Shown here: positions 36,076-44,035 of the stretch, one piece after another
Layout of the letters: each line of letters starts with the position of its first letter
How positions within the stretch are numbered: position 1 is the first letter of the stretch
Assembly (NCBI GenBank): GCA_963837815.1
Contig: CAWIOS010000009.1
Coordinates: forward strand, 62,001-126,000
DNA length: 64,000 bases
Origin: Fen-1273 sp963837815
GTDB lineage: Bacteria; Bacteroidota; Ignavibacteria; UBA10030; UBA6906
Reading direction: 5' to 3'
Translations under genes and position numbers: made by a program
The notes under the pieces: generated by a model
Seen by the model: the letters and a program-made list of their open reading frames with translations, nothing else
Told to the model about the DNA's origin: nothing
Database searches by the model: none

Positions 36076-36561
36076 TCAGTCATCGGCGGGTGACGGGGCG
36101 AGGTACAGGAGGATTTCGGGGGTGGTCTCGCCGGTGAGAAGTTCTCGAATGAGCTGAACCGAGCAATCGACGAGGCGCAGTGTCGCGGCGCTCATCGTTT
36201 CGCCGAATCCGCAGTCGAACGCGGGTATCTCTACGAGCAATGCCTCTTCGGGTGCATTCCCGTACAGCGAGGAGCAGAGCCCCAGGACCGATTCCGGCGA
36301 GAGGGAATGCCCTTCCTCTCTGTCAATTGTTCCTGCGGGAGCAAGGCGCGTCACGCACACGTTTTTCGTCCGGACGCTTGCATCGACGAATATCGCCCTG
36401 TCGCATCCGGACACGCTCTCGGCCAGCTCGGGGGAGAGCCCGGCCGCTGTCACGACCTCCGTCTCCGGGAATTCCCGGGCCAGGCGCTCCGCGGCCGTCA
36501 CCCCTGCCCCGTCGTCGCGCCGGAGCGTGTTTCCGTATCCGATGATGATCGTCCTTGTCAC
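36076..36561 (-). CDS. hoxW: Hydrogenase maturation endopeptidase for the Hox enzyme
   Basis: A 161-residue HybD/HoxW-type protease that trims the C-terminus of a nickel-loaded large subunit. The start is the GTG at 36561, overlapping the hoxH stop (GTGA). The nickel-recognising residues are in GNTLRRDDGAG, IFVDASVR and EGHSLSPESV. Its coupling to hoxH makes HoxH the obvious substrate. The symbol is given by position and family. Confidence 0.88.
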   Translation of the reverse strand: MTRTIIIGYGNTLRRDDGAGVTAAERLAREFPETEVVTAAGLSPELAESVSGCDRAIFVDASVRTKNVCVTRLAPAGTIDREEGHSLSPESVLGLCSSLYGNAPEEALLVEIPAFDCGFGETMSAATLRLVDCSVQLIRELLTGETTPEILLYLAPSPADD

Positions 36562-37985
36562 CGTACCCTCTCGCTGACGACCTTCCCTTCGGCGTCGATG
36601 ATCTGGACGTGGAGGGGCATTTGCCCCGACGCGTGCGTCGAACAGGAAAGGCACGGATCGAAGCACCGGATCCCCGCTTCGATCCGGTTCAGTATCCCCT
36701 CGGTGATCGTGTTCCCGTCGATGTACTGGATCGCGAGCTGGCGGACGGTCCGGTTCATCGCCAGGTTGTTCTGCGCCGTGGCGATGATGAGATTCACCTT
36801 CTGGAGGACGCCGTTCTCGTCGACCTCGTACCTGTGAAAGAGCGTCCCGCGGGGGGCTTCGCTTGCGCCGATCCCCATCCGCCTGTTGATCATCGCCCGC
36901 GACCTGATGTCCGTGCCGAGTATCGCTGGGTCGTTCAGAAGCACTTCGGCTTTCTCGACCGCAAAGAGGAGTTCGATGAGCCGCGCGTAGTGGTAGTAGA
37001 ATGAGTTGTTCACCGCGCCGGCGTCTCCCGCCGAGGCTTTGAACACCTGCCGCTCCTGCTCCGCGAGAGGGGTGTCGATGTAGTCGCAGAGGTTGACGCG
37101 CGCGAGCGGCCCCACACGGTACATTCCTTTCTGGTACCCGAGCGGCTTGTAGTAGGGGAATTTCAGGTACGACCAGCTCTCGGAAGCCTCGCCGAAGTAA
37201 TCGGCGTATTTGTGTATGTCGATCTTGTCTGCGATGATGTTCCCGCTCCCGTCCATCACCCGGAGCGTTCCGTCGTAATATTCGAGCGCGCCGTCGGGCG
37301 CCACGAGCCCGACGAACATGGAGCGGAAACTGCCGAAATTGGGGATGTCCGCCGCGAATTTCTCGTGAATCCCGCGAAGGGTCTTCAGCGCAACCTGCGC
37401 GGTTTCCTTTGCCTCGGGAATCCAGCCGAGGAGATGATCCCTCTTTCCGGAATCGAACGGCTCACGGACTCCCCCCGCAACCGCCCACGGTGTGTGTATG
37501 CGGCGGCTCCCGAGGACCTCGATGATCTCCTGCCCGAATTTTCTGAGCCGGATCCCCCGTTTCGCGAAATCGTTGTCTTTTGCAACAAGCCCGAAGATGT
37601 TCCGGGTCGCGGGGTCGGAATCGAACCCGAGGAGGAAATCGGGTGAAGACAGGTGGAAGAAGCTGAGTGCGTGCGACTGTATCCACTGTGCCAGCGTGAT
37701 AAGCCGGCGCAGCTTCTCCGCCGTCTCGGGGATCGCGACCGCGAGTATGTCGTCCCCCGCCTTTGCGGAGGTGATGAGATGGCTCGTCGGGCAGATCCCG
37801 CAGATGCGGGATGTGATCCCCCCCATCTCCCACATCAGACGCCCCTCGCAGAACTTCTCGAAACCGCGGAACTCGTTCACGTGAAACCTGGCGTCGATGA
37901 CGTTCCCCCGGTCATCGAGGTGGATCGTGATCTTTGCGTGGCCTTCTATGCGTGTAACCGGTGATATCGTGATCGTCTTTGACAT
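36558..37985 (-). CDS. hoxH: NAD-reducing hydrogenase large subunit HoxH (group 3d)
   Basis: The nickel-iron catalytic subunit, 475 residues. The L1 motif RICGICPTSH and L2 motif DPCLSCSTH supply the four cysteine ligands. Processing after the His would release a 24-residue tail. The N-terminal SPVTRIEGH and EAPRGTLFHRY are also conserved. The ribosome site GAGGAGAG precedes the ATG. Together with HoxEFUY it forms a cytoplasmic bidirectional hydrogenase that couples H2 to NAD(H). The final tail is consistent with the adjacent coupled protease gene. Confidence 0.97.
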   Translation of the reverse strand: MSKTITISPVTRIEGHAKITIHLDDRGNVIDARFHVNEFRGFEKFCEGRLMWEMGGITSRICGICPTSHLITSAKAGDDILAVAIPETAEKLRRLITLAQWIQSHALSFFHLSSPDFLLGFDSDPATRNIFGLVAKDNDFAKRGIRLRKFGQEIIEVLGSRRIHTPWAVAGGVREPFDSGKRDHLLGWIPEAKETAQVALKTLRGIHEKFAADIPNFGSFRSMFVGLVAPDGALEYYDGTLRVMDGSGNIIADKIDIHKYADYFGEASESWSYLKFPYYKPLGYQKGMYRVGPLARVNLCDYIDTPLAEQERQVFKASAGDAGAVNNSFYYHYARLIELLFAVEKAEVLLNDPAILGTDIRSRAMINRRMGIGASEAPRGTLFHRYEVDENGVLQKVNLIIATAQNNLAMNRTVRQLAIQYIDGNTITEGILNRIEAGIRCFDPCLSCSTHASGQMPLHVQIIDAEGKVVSERVR

Positions 37986-38062
37986 TCTCTCCTCAGTCTC
38001 TCCGCTTTCTGTTCTTTGCCGTTGCTTTGTGATGTCGTCACGGGATTCGTCCCCGGAACCCG

Positions 38063-38599
38063 TCAGCCGTATCGCAGGTAGACGTGAGACAGGGCAGGCA
38101 GCTTTCCTTCAAGGAGCTGGCTTACCGCGGACCAGATCGAGTCGGCGGTCGGGGGACACCCGTGTATGAAGGCGTCGACCCTGATGATCTCGTGCAGGGG
38201 CTTAGCCTGTTTCATGAGTTCCGCAATCGTCGGGTAGTCGCGCGGGATCTGCGGCGTGAGGTCGGCGAGATCGATGTACGACCTGGTGAGAACCGCGTCG
38301 AGCGAGAGCCCGTTTCTCATCGCGGTCACGTTCCCCGTCACCGCGCAGTCCCCGAAGGAGACGACGATCCGGGAATTCCGCCTGATGATGTGGGCGAGTT
38401 CCTCGTGCTCGGTATTGGCGACCGCACCCTCGACAAGAGTCACGTCGACGTTTTCAGGGAATTTCTTGATGTCGGCGATCGGAGAATAGACGAGGTCCAT
38501 GTTGTCCGCAAGTTCGATGAGCCGCTCATCCATGTCGAGAAACGACATGTGACACCCCGAACACCCGCCAAGCCATGCTGTAGCCACTCTCGGTTTCAT
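38063..38599 (-). CDS. hoxY: NAD-reducing hydrogenase small subunit HoxY
   Basis: A 178-residue small subunit carrying one proximal [4Fe-4S] cluster. Cysteine motifs are LGGCSGCHMSFLD near the N-terminus, FGDCAVTGN and HGCPPTADSIW. The short length, with no medial or distal cluster domain, is typical of group 3d enzymes. It sits 17 bases after hoxU and 77 bases before hoxH. Confidence 0.97.
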   Translation of the reverse strand: MKPRVATAWLGGCSGCHMSFLDMDERLIELADNMDLVYSPIADIKKFPENVDVTLVEGAVANTEHEELAHIIRRNSRIVVSFGDCAVTGNVTAMRNGLSLDAVLTRSYIDLADLTPQIPRDYPTIAELMKQAKPLHEIIRVDAFIHGCPPTADSIWSAVSQLLEGKLPALSHVYLRYG

Positions 38600-38616
38600 T
38601 ATGCTCTTTCCTCAGA

Positions 38617-39351
38617 TTACTCTTCGTCTGAATCCACGTTGATCCACTCCCGTTTCTGCCGGGCGGTCACGATGTACCGCAGGAAATCGGTCTTCTTCTC
38701 CATCTCCGACACCCCTTCCCCTTTTTCAATGATCGCGCCCGTGGGGCAGACGAGGACGCATTTGCCGCAGGAGGTGCAGCTCTCTGATGTTCCCCACGGC
38801 TGGTTCAGGTCGGAGATGATCTCGCAGGCGATGCCGCGCCCGGAGAGATCCCACGTATGCGCCCCCTCGACTTCATGGCAGACCCTGACGCACCGGGTGC
38901 AGAGGATGCATCGGTTCCTGTCGATGATGAAATGCTCGTGCGATGCGTCGAGCGTCTTTTTCGGGTAGAGGTACGGGACGGAGACGTGCGTAAGCCCCGT
39001 TTCGTACGCAAGGTTCTGGAGCTCGCAGTGCCCGTTCACGACGCACACCGAGCACTGGTGGTTCCCCTCGGAGGCGAGGAATTCGATGATTGTGCGGCGG
39101 TATTTCCGGAGGCGCTCGGTGTCGGTGGAGACCACCATCCCCTCCTTCGGCTTTGTCGTGCAGGCGGGGAAGAGCTTTGTCGACCCCTCGACTTCGACGA
39201 GGCAGAGGCGGCAGGCGCCCACGTCGGAAAGCCCTTCAAGGTGGCACAGCGTCGGTATTTTTATCCCGTGCTGCTGAGCGATCGAAAGCAGGCTCTCGTC
39301 ATCTTTGCCGCTGACCTGCTCGCCGTTGATTGTCAGTGTCAGTATCGCCAT
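38617..39351 (-). CDS. hoxU: Hydrogenase diaphorase subunit HoxU
   Basis: A 244-residue NuoG-N-terminus-like iron-sulfur subunit. It has a [2Fe-2S] domain (CHLEGLSDVGACRLCLVE), the His-containing cluster region (CSVCVVNGHCELQ) and two [4Fe-4S] motifs (CILCTRCVRVCHE and CTSCGKCVLVCP). It passes electrons between the HoxF flavin site and HoxY. It is 12 bases after hoxF in the operon. Confidence 0.97.
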   Translation of the reverse strand: MAILTLTINGEQVSGKDDESLLSIAQQHGIKIPTLCHLEGLSDVGACRLCLVEVEGSTKLFPACTTKPKEGMVVSTDTERLRKYRRTIIEFLASEGNHQCSVCVVNGHCELQNLAYETGLTHVSVPYLYPKKTLDASHEHFIIDRNRCILCTRCVRVCHEVEGAHTWDLSGRGIACEIISDLNQPWGTSESCTSCGKCVLVCPTGAIIEKGEGVSEMEKKTDFLRYIVTARQKREWINVDSDEE

Positions 39352-39363
39352 TGTCGTGTCCTG

Positions 39364-41016
39364 TTACCGCGTGAGTGGCTGTTCATCGGGCGTGCCTGCG
39401 GGCACGAACCCTTCCGGTGCGCGAACGAGCTCCGTGTATTCGTTCCGGAAGAACCGGAGTGTCGAGAGGACGGGGTTCGGGGCGGACTGCCCCAGGCCGC
39501 ACAGGCTCGTGTCTTTCACCATCTGGCACAGCTGTTCGAGAAGGGCCAGGTCATCCGTCGTCCCGTTCCCGAGCGAGATCTTCTCGAGGAGTCCGTGTAT
39601 ATGGACCGTCCCGACGCGGCAGGGGACGCATTTGCCGCACGATTCGTCGACGCAGAATTCCATGAAGTATTTCGCCACGTCCACCATGTTCGACGTCGAG
39701 TCCATGACGATGAGTCCGCCGCTCCCCATGATGGAACCGACTGTCGCGAGCGACTCGTAGTCCACCGGGAGATCGAGCGCCTCCACCGGTATGCAGCCTC
39801 CCGAAGGACCGCCCGTCTGCGCCGCCTTGAACGTCGTCCCCTCGGGCGTTCCTCCCCCGATGTCGAATATGATCTTCCTCAGGGGGATCCCCATCGGGAC
39901 TTCGATGAGCCCCGTGTTCCGGATCTTTCCCGCGAGCGCGAACACCTTCGTCCCCGTGCTCTTCGGCGTCCCGATCGCGGCGAACCAGGCGCTCCCCTTG
40001 CGTATGATCGGGGCAATGTTCGCGAACGTTTCGACGTTGTTAATCAGCGTCGGTGCCCCCCAGAGCCCTTTCTCCGCCGGATAGGGGGGGCGGGGCCGGG
40101 GTCTTCCGCGCTTCCCTTCGATGGACCGGATCAGCGCGGTTTCCTCGCCGCACACGAATGCGCCGGCGCCTATTCTGATGTCGATCCTGAAGTTGAAATC
40201 CGATTCAAATATCCTGTTGCCGAGAAGCCCGAGCCTCTCCGCCTGTTTGATGGCAAGGCGCAGGCGCTCGATTGCAAGCGGGTACTCCGCCCGGACGTAA
40301 ATGAATCCCACCGACGCGCCCACGGCGTACCCGCCGATGGCCATCCCTTCGAGAACACGGTGCGGGTCCCCTTCCAGTACGCTCCTGTCCATGAACGCAC
40401 CGGGATCCCCTTCGTCGGCATTGCACACGACGTACTTCTGCTCCCCCTGCGCCTTGCGCACGATCCCCCACTTCAGTCCCGTAGGGTATCCCGCGCCGCC
40501 GCGTCCGCGGATCCCGCTTTTGCGGACTTCTTCCGCGACCTCGGCGGGCTTCATTTCTGTGACCGCCTTCGCAAGGGCTTCATACCCGCCGGAAGCGATA
40601 TAGTCGTCGATCCGCTCCGAATCCATCGTCCCGCAGTTCTCGAGGACGATCTTCACCTGCGAGGAGAAGAATGGATCTGTCGTGTCGACGAGATTTTCCG
40701 CAACGGGTTTCCCCCGGAGTATGTGCTCGTCGATGATCCTCTCCGCGATTGCGGCATCCACGCGCTGGTAGAGGGCCCCGTCCTCCGCGATCCTGACAAG
40801 CGGCCCCTCGCCGCAGAGTCCCATGCACCCGGTCCCGGCAATTTCGACGTCCTTCTCCAGGTTTCTGGCCTTGATTGTCGTTGCGAGGGCATCCCGCACG
40901 ACGTTCCCCCCGCACGAAGCGCACCCCGCCGCGGAACAGTACGTGATCCGGTGCTTGTACTGGTGCTGCCGTTCGAGTTCTTTCTCAGCAAGTTCTTTCA
41001 GTTCTTCGACTGTCAT
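39364..41016 (-). CDS. hoxF: Hydrogenase diaphorase subunit HoxF
   Basis: A 550-residue NuoF-like subunit with FMN and NAD sites. The N-terminal thioredoxin-like [2Fe-2S] domain has CSAAGCASCGG and GCMGLCGEGP. The NADH/FMN region is GRGGAGYPTGLKW and CNADEGDPGAFMDR, followed by CGEETALIRSIEG. The [4Fe-4S] site is SCGKCVPCRVGT. The start at 41016 overlaps the hoxE stop (ATGA). It is the NAD(H)-exchanging end of the bidirectional hydrogenase. Confidence 0.97.
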   Translation of the reverse strand: MTVEELKELAEKELERQHQYKHRITYCSAAGCASCGGNVVRDALATTIKARNLEKDVEIAGTGCMGLCGEGPLVRIAEDGALYQRVDAAIAERIIDEHILRGKPVAENLVDTTDPFFSSQVKIVLENCGTMDSERIDDYIASGGYEALAKAVTEMKPAEVAEEVRKSGIRGRGGAGYPTGLKWGIVRKAQGEQKYVVCNADEGDPGAFMDRSVLEGDPHRVLEGMAIGGYAVGASVGFIYVRAEYPLAIERLRLAIKQAERLGLLGNRIFESDFNFRIDIRIGAGAFVCGEETALIRSIEGKRGRPRPRPPYPAEKGLWGAPTLINNVETFANIAPIIRKGSAWFAAIGTPKSTGTKVFALAGKIRNTGLIEVPMGIPLRKIIFDIGGGTPEGTTFKAAQTGGPSGGCIPVEALDLPVDYESLATVGSIMGSGGLIVMDSTSNMVDVAKYFMEFCVDESCGKCVPCRVGTVHIHGLLEKISLGNGTTDDLALLEQLCQMVKDTSLCGLGQSAPNPVLSTLRFFRNEYTELVRAPEGFVPAGTPDEQPLTR

Positions 41017-41531
41017 GCCGCTGCCTCCCCGGGTATTTCGAACCACTCACCGATCCTGCCGACGGCCGTCTCCGGCGTCAGCTTTCCCGCCACTTCGTTG
41101 TCGAGCACGGCGACAGGTGCGCGCCCGCAGGACCCGACGCACCGCGCCGAGACGAGCGAAACCTGTTTGTCGGGAGTCGTCTCACCGAACCTGATTCCGC
41201 AGCGGTGCTCCACCGCCTTCTGTATCGCGGCCGCCCCTTTGACGTAGCATGCGGTGCCGGTGCAGAGGACGAACGTGTGCGCCCCTTTTGGTTTGAGCGT
41301 GAAGAAATGATAAAACGTCGCGACCCCGTAGACCCGGCTCAGTGGAAGCTTGAGCCCGCGGGCGACGTAGATGAGAAGGTCGTTGTCGAGGAATCCGAAT
41401 ATCCCCTGTGCGGCATGAAGAACTTCAATGAGTGCGTCGCCGCGCGACTGATGTTTTGTGATGACCCGATCGAGCAGTTTGAACCTGTTGTCGCCGCTCG
41501 GGTGTGCTTTTTCTTGAGTTGTCGGAGGCAT
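41013..41531 (-). CDS. hoxE: Hydrogenase diaphorase subunit HoxE
   Basis: A 172-residue NuoE-like [2Fe-2S] subunit. The fold is marked by VYGVATFYHFF, and the cluster ligands lie in CTGTACYVKGA and SARCVGSCGRAP. The presence of HoxE makes this a five-subunit HoxEFUYH enzyme like those of cyanobacteria, rather than HoxFUYH alone. It is the first structural gene, ~55 bases after the predicted sigma-54 transcription start. Confidence 0.96.
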   Translation of the reverse strand: MPPTTQEKAHPSGDNRFKLLDRVITKHQSRGDALIEVLHAAQGIFGFLDNDLLIYVARGLKLPLSRVYGVATFYHFFTLKPKGAHTFVLCTGTACYVKGAAAIQKAVEHRCGIRFGETTPDKQVSLVSARCVGSCGRAPVAVLDNEVAGKLTPETAVGRIGEWFEIPGEAAA

Positions 41532-41596
41532 GTCATGGCAAATAAGGTTGTTGTGGCATCCGGGTCACGTTGTGCGCCCTCGCCGCCGTAACAGGC

Positions 41597-41611
41597 GCAA
41601 TGCCCGTGCCA
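41597..41611 (-). promoter_or_regulatory. Sigma-54 (-24/-12) promoter of the hoxEFUYH-hyp operon
   Basis: On the minus strand TGGCACG-GGCA-TTGC matches the sigma-54 consensus TGGCACG-N4-TTGC at every fixed position. Transcription should start near 41586 and give a ~55-base leader before hoxE. It would drive hoxE through hypE, a ten-gene same-strand run with small gaps or overlaps. Confidence 0.9.
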
Positions 41612-41678
41612 CGACTTGAAAAGGCCGAATCCGGACCGGATATGAAACGTGAGTCGGGAAAGATTTTCAAATATGGGA

Positions 41679-41699
41679 AGGAATTCGGGCGGATTCCCG
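41679..41699. promoter_or_regulatory. Candidate enhancer sites upstream of the hox promoter
   Basis: AGGAATTCGG (41679-41688) and CGGATTCCCG (41690-41699) are two imperfect dyads one helical turn apart. GAATTC starts 70 bases upstream of the -24 element. They resemble the duplicated CGGAATTCCG site before the hya promoter, so they are proposed binding sites for the same sigma-54 activator. Confidence 0.5.
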
Positions 41700-41811
41700 T
41701 ATCCGAAAATAAAACGAAAGCAAAACAAGGGAAACGCAGAGGTTTGTATCAACAAATGGAAGTCGCTCTGGAAGCGGTTCTGGAACCTGTGGAGCCGGTT
41801 GAGGAGACTCG

Positions 41812-42471
41812 TCAGGCATTCACCGATGCTGCGCGCGCAATGAGCCAGTTGGCCCACTCAGCGATCCCCGCTCCGGTCGTGCACGAAGTCTCGAAGACCG
41901 TGAGCGACGGGTTGATGCGGAGCGCGTTTGCACGCAGTGTTCCGATCTTGCAGTTGAGGTAGGGGAGGAGATCGATCTTGTTGATGATGAGGACGGAGGA
42001 ATTCCGGAACATCGCCGGGTATTTCAGCGGCTTGTCGTCCCCTTCGGTCGTGCTGGCGACGACGATCTTCATCGCTTCGCCCAGGTCATAGTTCGAGGGA
42101 CAGACGAGGTTGCCGACGTTTTCGATAATGAGGAGCTTCACGTTCGTGAGGTCGAAATTCTCGAGCGCGTCGTGCACGAGGTTCGCCTCCAGGTGGCATC
42201 CCCCCCGTGTGACGATCTGCACCGCCGGCACGTTGTATTGTGCCACGCGCTGCGCGTCGATGTCGGTCTGCACGTCCCCTTCGATCACCGCCACCCCCAC
42301 GCGCCCCGCGAAATATTCAAGCGTCCGCTCGAGCAGGCTTGTCTTCCCCGCTCCCGGTGAGCTCACGACGTTGATGGCGAATATCCCGTGCTGTTGAAAC
42401 AGCAGCCGGTTCTGACGGGCAACCTCGTCGTTCTTTTCAAGAACCTTCCGTTCGATCGTTATGACGCTCAT
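41812..42471 (-). CDS. hypB: Nickel-insertion GTPase HypB
   Basis: A 219-residue HypB that delivers nickel to hydrogenase precursors using GTP. The P-loop is SSPGAGKTSLL and other GTPase motifs are EGDVQTDIDAQR and INKIDLLPYL. Metal-site residues lie in GGCHLEA and ENVGNLVCPSNYDLGE. It lacks the histidine-rich N-terminal nickel-storage tail of some HypB proteins. The start at 42471 overlaps the hypA stop (ATGA). Confidence 0.97.
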   Translation of the reverse strand: MSVITIERKVLEKNDEVARQNRLLFQQHGIFAINVVSSPGAGKTSLLERTLEYFAGRVGVAVIEGDVQTDIDAQRVAQYNVPAVQIVTRGGCHLEANLVHDALENFDLTNVKLLIIENVGNLVCPSNYDLGEAMKIVVASTTEGDDKPLKYPAMFRNSSVLIINKIDLLPYLNCKIGTLRANALRINPSLTVFETSCTTGAGIAEWANWLIARAASVNA

Positions 42472-42827
42472 CGGATCCCTTCCCTTTCTTCCACCTCGAT
42501 GTCCCTGACCTGCATCTCCCGCCCCGAGAGCATCGTAAGCGATCTTCCGCCGCACAAGGGGCATGCAAACAGCGTCGGTTCGATGGTGCCGTCGGCACCG
42601 CAGTCGTTACAGTGCACCCGGAGCGGGACATGCTCTATGGTGAGGGTTGCCCCCTCCAGCTGTGTCCCCTGTGTGATCGCGCCGAAGCAAAACTCGAGTG
42701 AGTCGGGAACGATCCCCGCCATCTCGCCCAGTCTCAGCCCGACGCTTTTCACGGCGACATGGTCCCCCTTCGGCAGATGCTGGAGAACAATGTCGACGAT
42801 GCTCTGTGCCACCGATAGTTCGTGCAT
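42468..42827 (-). CDS. hypA: Nickel-binding hydrogenase maturation protein HypA
   Basis: A 119-residue HypA. The N-terminal MHELSVAQSIVDIV contains the His2 nickel ligand, and the zinc site is CNDCGA...CPLCGG. It works with HypB to insert nickel. The ATG at 42827 has GCGGAG at good spacing; a 9-bp inverted repeat lies just upstream. The longer open frame upstream is not homologous and was discarded. Confidence 0.97.
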   Translation of the reverse strand: MHELSVAQSIVDIVLQHLPKGDHVAVKSVGLRLGEMAGIVPDSLEFCFGAITQGTQLEGATLTIEHVPLRVHCNDCGADGTIEPTLFACPLCGGRSLTMLSGREMQVRDIEVEEREGIR

Positions 42828-42840
42828 GTGTGCTCCGCTG

Positions 42841-42877
42841 CGCCCCGTTGCATCCGGATCCACGGGGAAACGGGGCG
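42841..42877 (-). promoter_or_regulatory. 9-bp inverted repeat in the hypA leader
   Basis: CGCCCCGTT (42841-42849) and AACGGGGCG (42869-42877) are perfect inverted arms around a 19-base loop that itself contains TCCGGA. The structure ends 13 bases before the hypA start, just outside its ribosome site. It may be a leader hairpin or the tail end of the upstream transcript; no T tract follows. Confidence 0.4.
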
Positions 42878-42982
42878 TCATCCCCCTTGCAAGGTACGGG
42901 TTCGGCGTGCGATGCGCAAGCTGGAGAGCTCGCCGCTCTCCGGCGAGATCGGAAGTCCCGCCGCCATTTGGCAGCGCAGATG

Positions 42983-43276
42983 CTACGACCGGTCTTTCTT
43001 CCTCCGTTTCCGCGAGAGCGTGATGCCGCCGAACCCGGAAATGACGGCGATGTAATATCCGAAATCGTACCACCATCCCGTGTTGTACGTTTCGTAGATC
43101 CGTATATCCGGCCGGAAGAATCCGACGATGAGAGAGACGGGTGCGATCCATCCGTGCCAGACCCCGGAGAAGAAGCCGGCGGGCTCCCTGGGTGTGTATG
43201 TGCTTGTGCCCGGGAAGCATCCTGCCACGGCGAGGGCAAGCACGGCAATCGTGAGAAGTACCAGTCCTTTTTTCAT
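42983..43276 (-). CDS. Small lipoprotein with a hydrophobic hairpin, family not named
   Basis: A 97-residue protein. MKKGLVLLTIAVLALAVAGC is a lipoprotein signal with Cys20. The mature part has PAGFFSGVWHGWIAPVSLIV, then a tyrosine/tryptophan stretch (ETYNTGWWYDFGYYIAV) that could be a second membrane segment, and a basic tail (SRKRRKKDRS). Short proteins with this GFFSGxWHGWIAPVSLIxGFF pattern recur in bacteria, but I know of no function. It is embedded between a hydrogenase protease gene and hypA, which hints at, but does not prove, a role in hydrogen metabolism. Confidence 0.7.
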   Translation of the reverse strand: MKKGLVLLTIAVLALAVAGCFPGTSTYTPREPAGFFSGVWHGWIAPVSLIVGFFRPDIRIYETYNTGWWYDFGYYIAVISGFGGITLSRKRRKKDRS

Positions 43277-43338
43277 TTCAGTTCGCTGATTGTGTCTGTG
43301 ATGGCGCGTGGGAAGAGTTTCGTCCATTGTCATTCCGT

Positions 43339-43497
43339 TCATTTACCGGCGACAAGTATCGGGGTCCCCGGAGCGCCGAATAGCGGGAGCGTCTCCTCAG
43401 GTATCCCGGCCTCCCGGGCACGCGTATCGTCCGTCCCGGATTTTCTGCTGCGCCGTTCATCGATCGTCCCCTCCTGGTTTCTCCGGTAGAATCTCAC
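43339..43497 (-). CDS. Possible 52-residue protein overlapping the end of the hya protease gene
   Basis: A GTG at 43497 opens a 52-residue frame that overlaps the end of the protease gene by 41 bases. It ends GAPGTPILVAGK just before the lipoprotein gene. Composition is mostly charged (RRSRKSGTDDTRAREAG). No ribosome site or family is seen. It is listed only because it fills an otherwise empty gap in a dense operon. Confidence 0.2.
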   Translation of the reverse strand: MRFYRRNQEGTIDERRSRKSGTDDTRAREAGIPEETLPLFGAPGTPILVAGK

Positions 43498-43951
43498 TGA
43501 GTATCCGGATGACGGAATCAACAACCGACGGGATTGCCGCCCTGACCGGCGGTGAAAGCTCCGTCGTCATGTCGTTCAGGCTGCCGATCGACACAGTCAC
43601 GAGATGGATATCGGGGAGATTCCCCGTGAGTATAGTCGATTCTATCAGGTCCCTCAGCCCGATGTCGTGCGCGCTCAGCGCGCGCGGGAAATCACTGGCG
43701 AATCTGGGACGGAGGATGTGCACGGTGCCGGGCGGGCTGCCGTCCATCGTCGCATCGATGAGAAGTATGGTGGGGTAATCCTGGAGGTAGGAGAGGAGGT
43801 GGAATCCCCCCGTTCCTCCGTCAAGAAGACTCACGCCCGGAGGAACCGGCCGACGTTCGAGCTCTCTGACGGCATGGACCCCCACCCCTTCGTCGCCCAT
43901 CAGATAGTTGCCTATGCCGAGAACGAGTATTGTCGGGTGATGTGTCGTCAT
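43457..43951 (-). CDS. hyaD: Hydrogenase maturation endopeptidase for the membrane-bound hydrogenase
   Basis: A 164-residue HyaD/HupD-type protease with all three nickel-site regions: GIGNYLMGDEGVGVHA (Glu), LLIDATMDG (Asp) and LSAHDIGL (His). Closest in type to the proteases of group 1 enzymes, and it lies directly after the hya operon, though separated from it by a strong terminator, so it needs its own promoter or read-through. The symbol is given by position and family. Confidence 0.88.
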   Translation of the reverse strand: MTTHHPTILVLGIGNYLMGDEGVGVHAVRELERRPVPPGVSLLDGGTGGFHLLSYLQDYPTILLIDATMDGSPPGTVHILRPRFASDFPRALSAHDIGLRDLIESTILTGNLPDIHLVTVSIGSLNDMTTELSPPVRAAIPSVVDSVIRILSEILPEKPGGDDR

Positions 43952-43984
43952 CGCGGGAATAATACAAAACGCCGGGAATAAAAC

Positions 43985-44018
43985 AAAAAAGGGGCGGCCC
44001 GGATCTTCGGACCGCCCC
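43985..44018 (-). terminator. Rho-independent terminator of the hya operon
   Basis: On the minus strand GGGGCGGTCCG and CGGGCCGCCCC form an 11-bp stem with one G-U pair and a six-base loop, followed at once by TTTTTTG. It starts 18 bases after the cytochrome b stop codon and ends the hyaABC transcript. Confidence 0.92.
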
Positions 44019-44035
44019 GGAGGGGTGGTGACGTG

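Noticed and set aside
38857..41247. 796-codon open frame on the plus strand opposite hoxU and hoxF
   Set aside because: It is antisense to intact, well-conserved hox genes. Its composition (Arg/Asp/Val-rich) is what GC-rich reverse frames give; no family motif.
41570..41962. 131-codon plus-strand frame in the hypB-hoxE gap
   Set aside because: It runs across the sigma-54 promoter and enhancer region into antisense hypB, has no ribosome site and no family. The gap is better explained as regulatory DNA.
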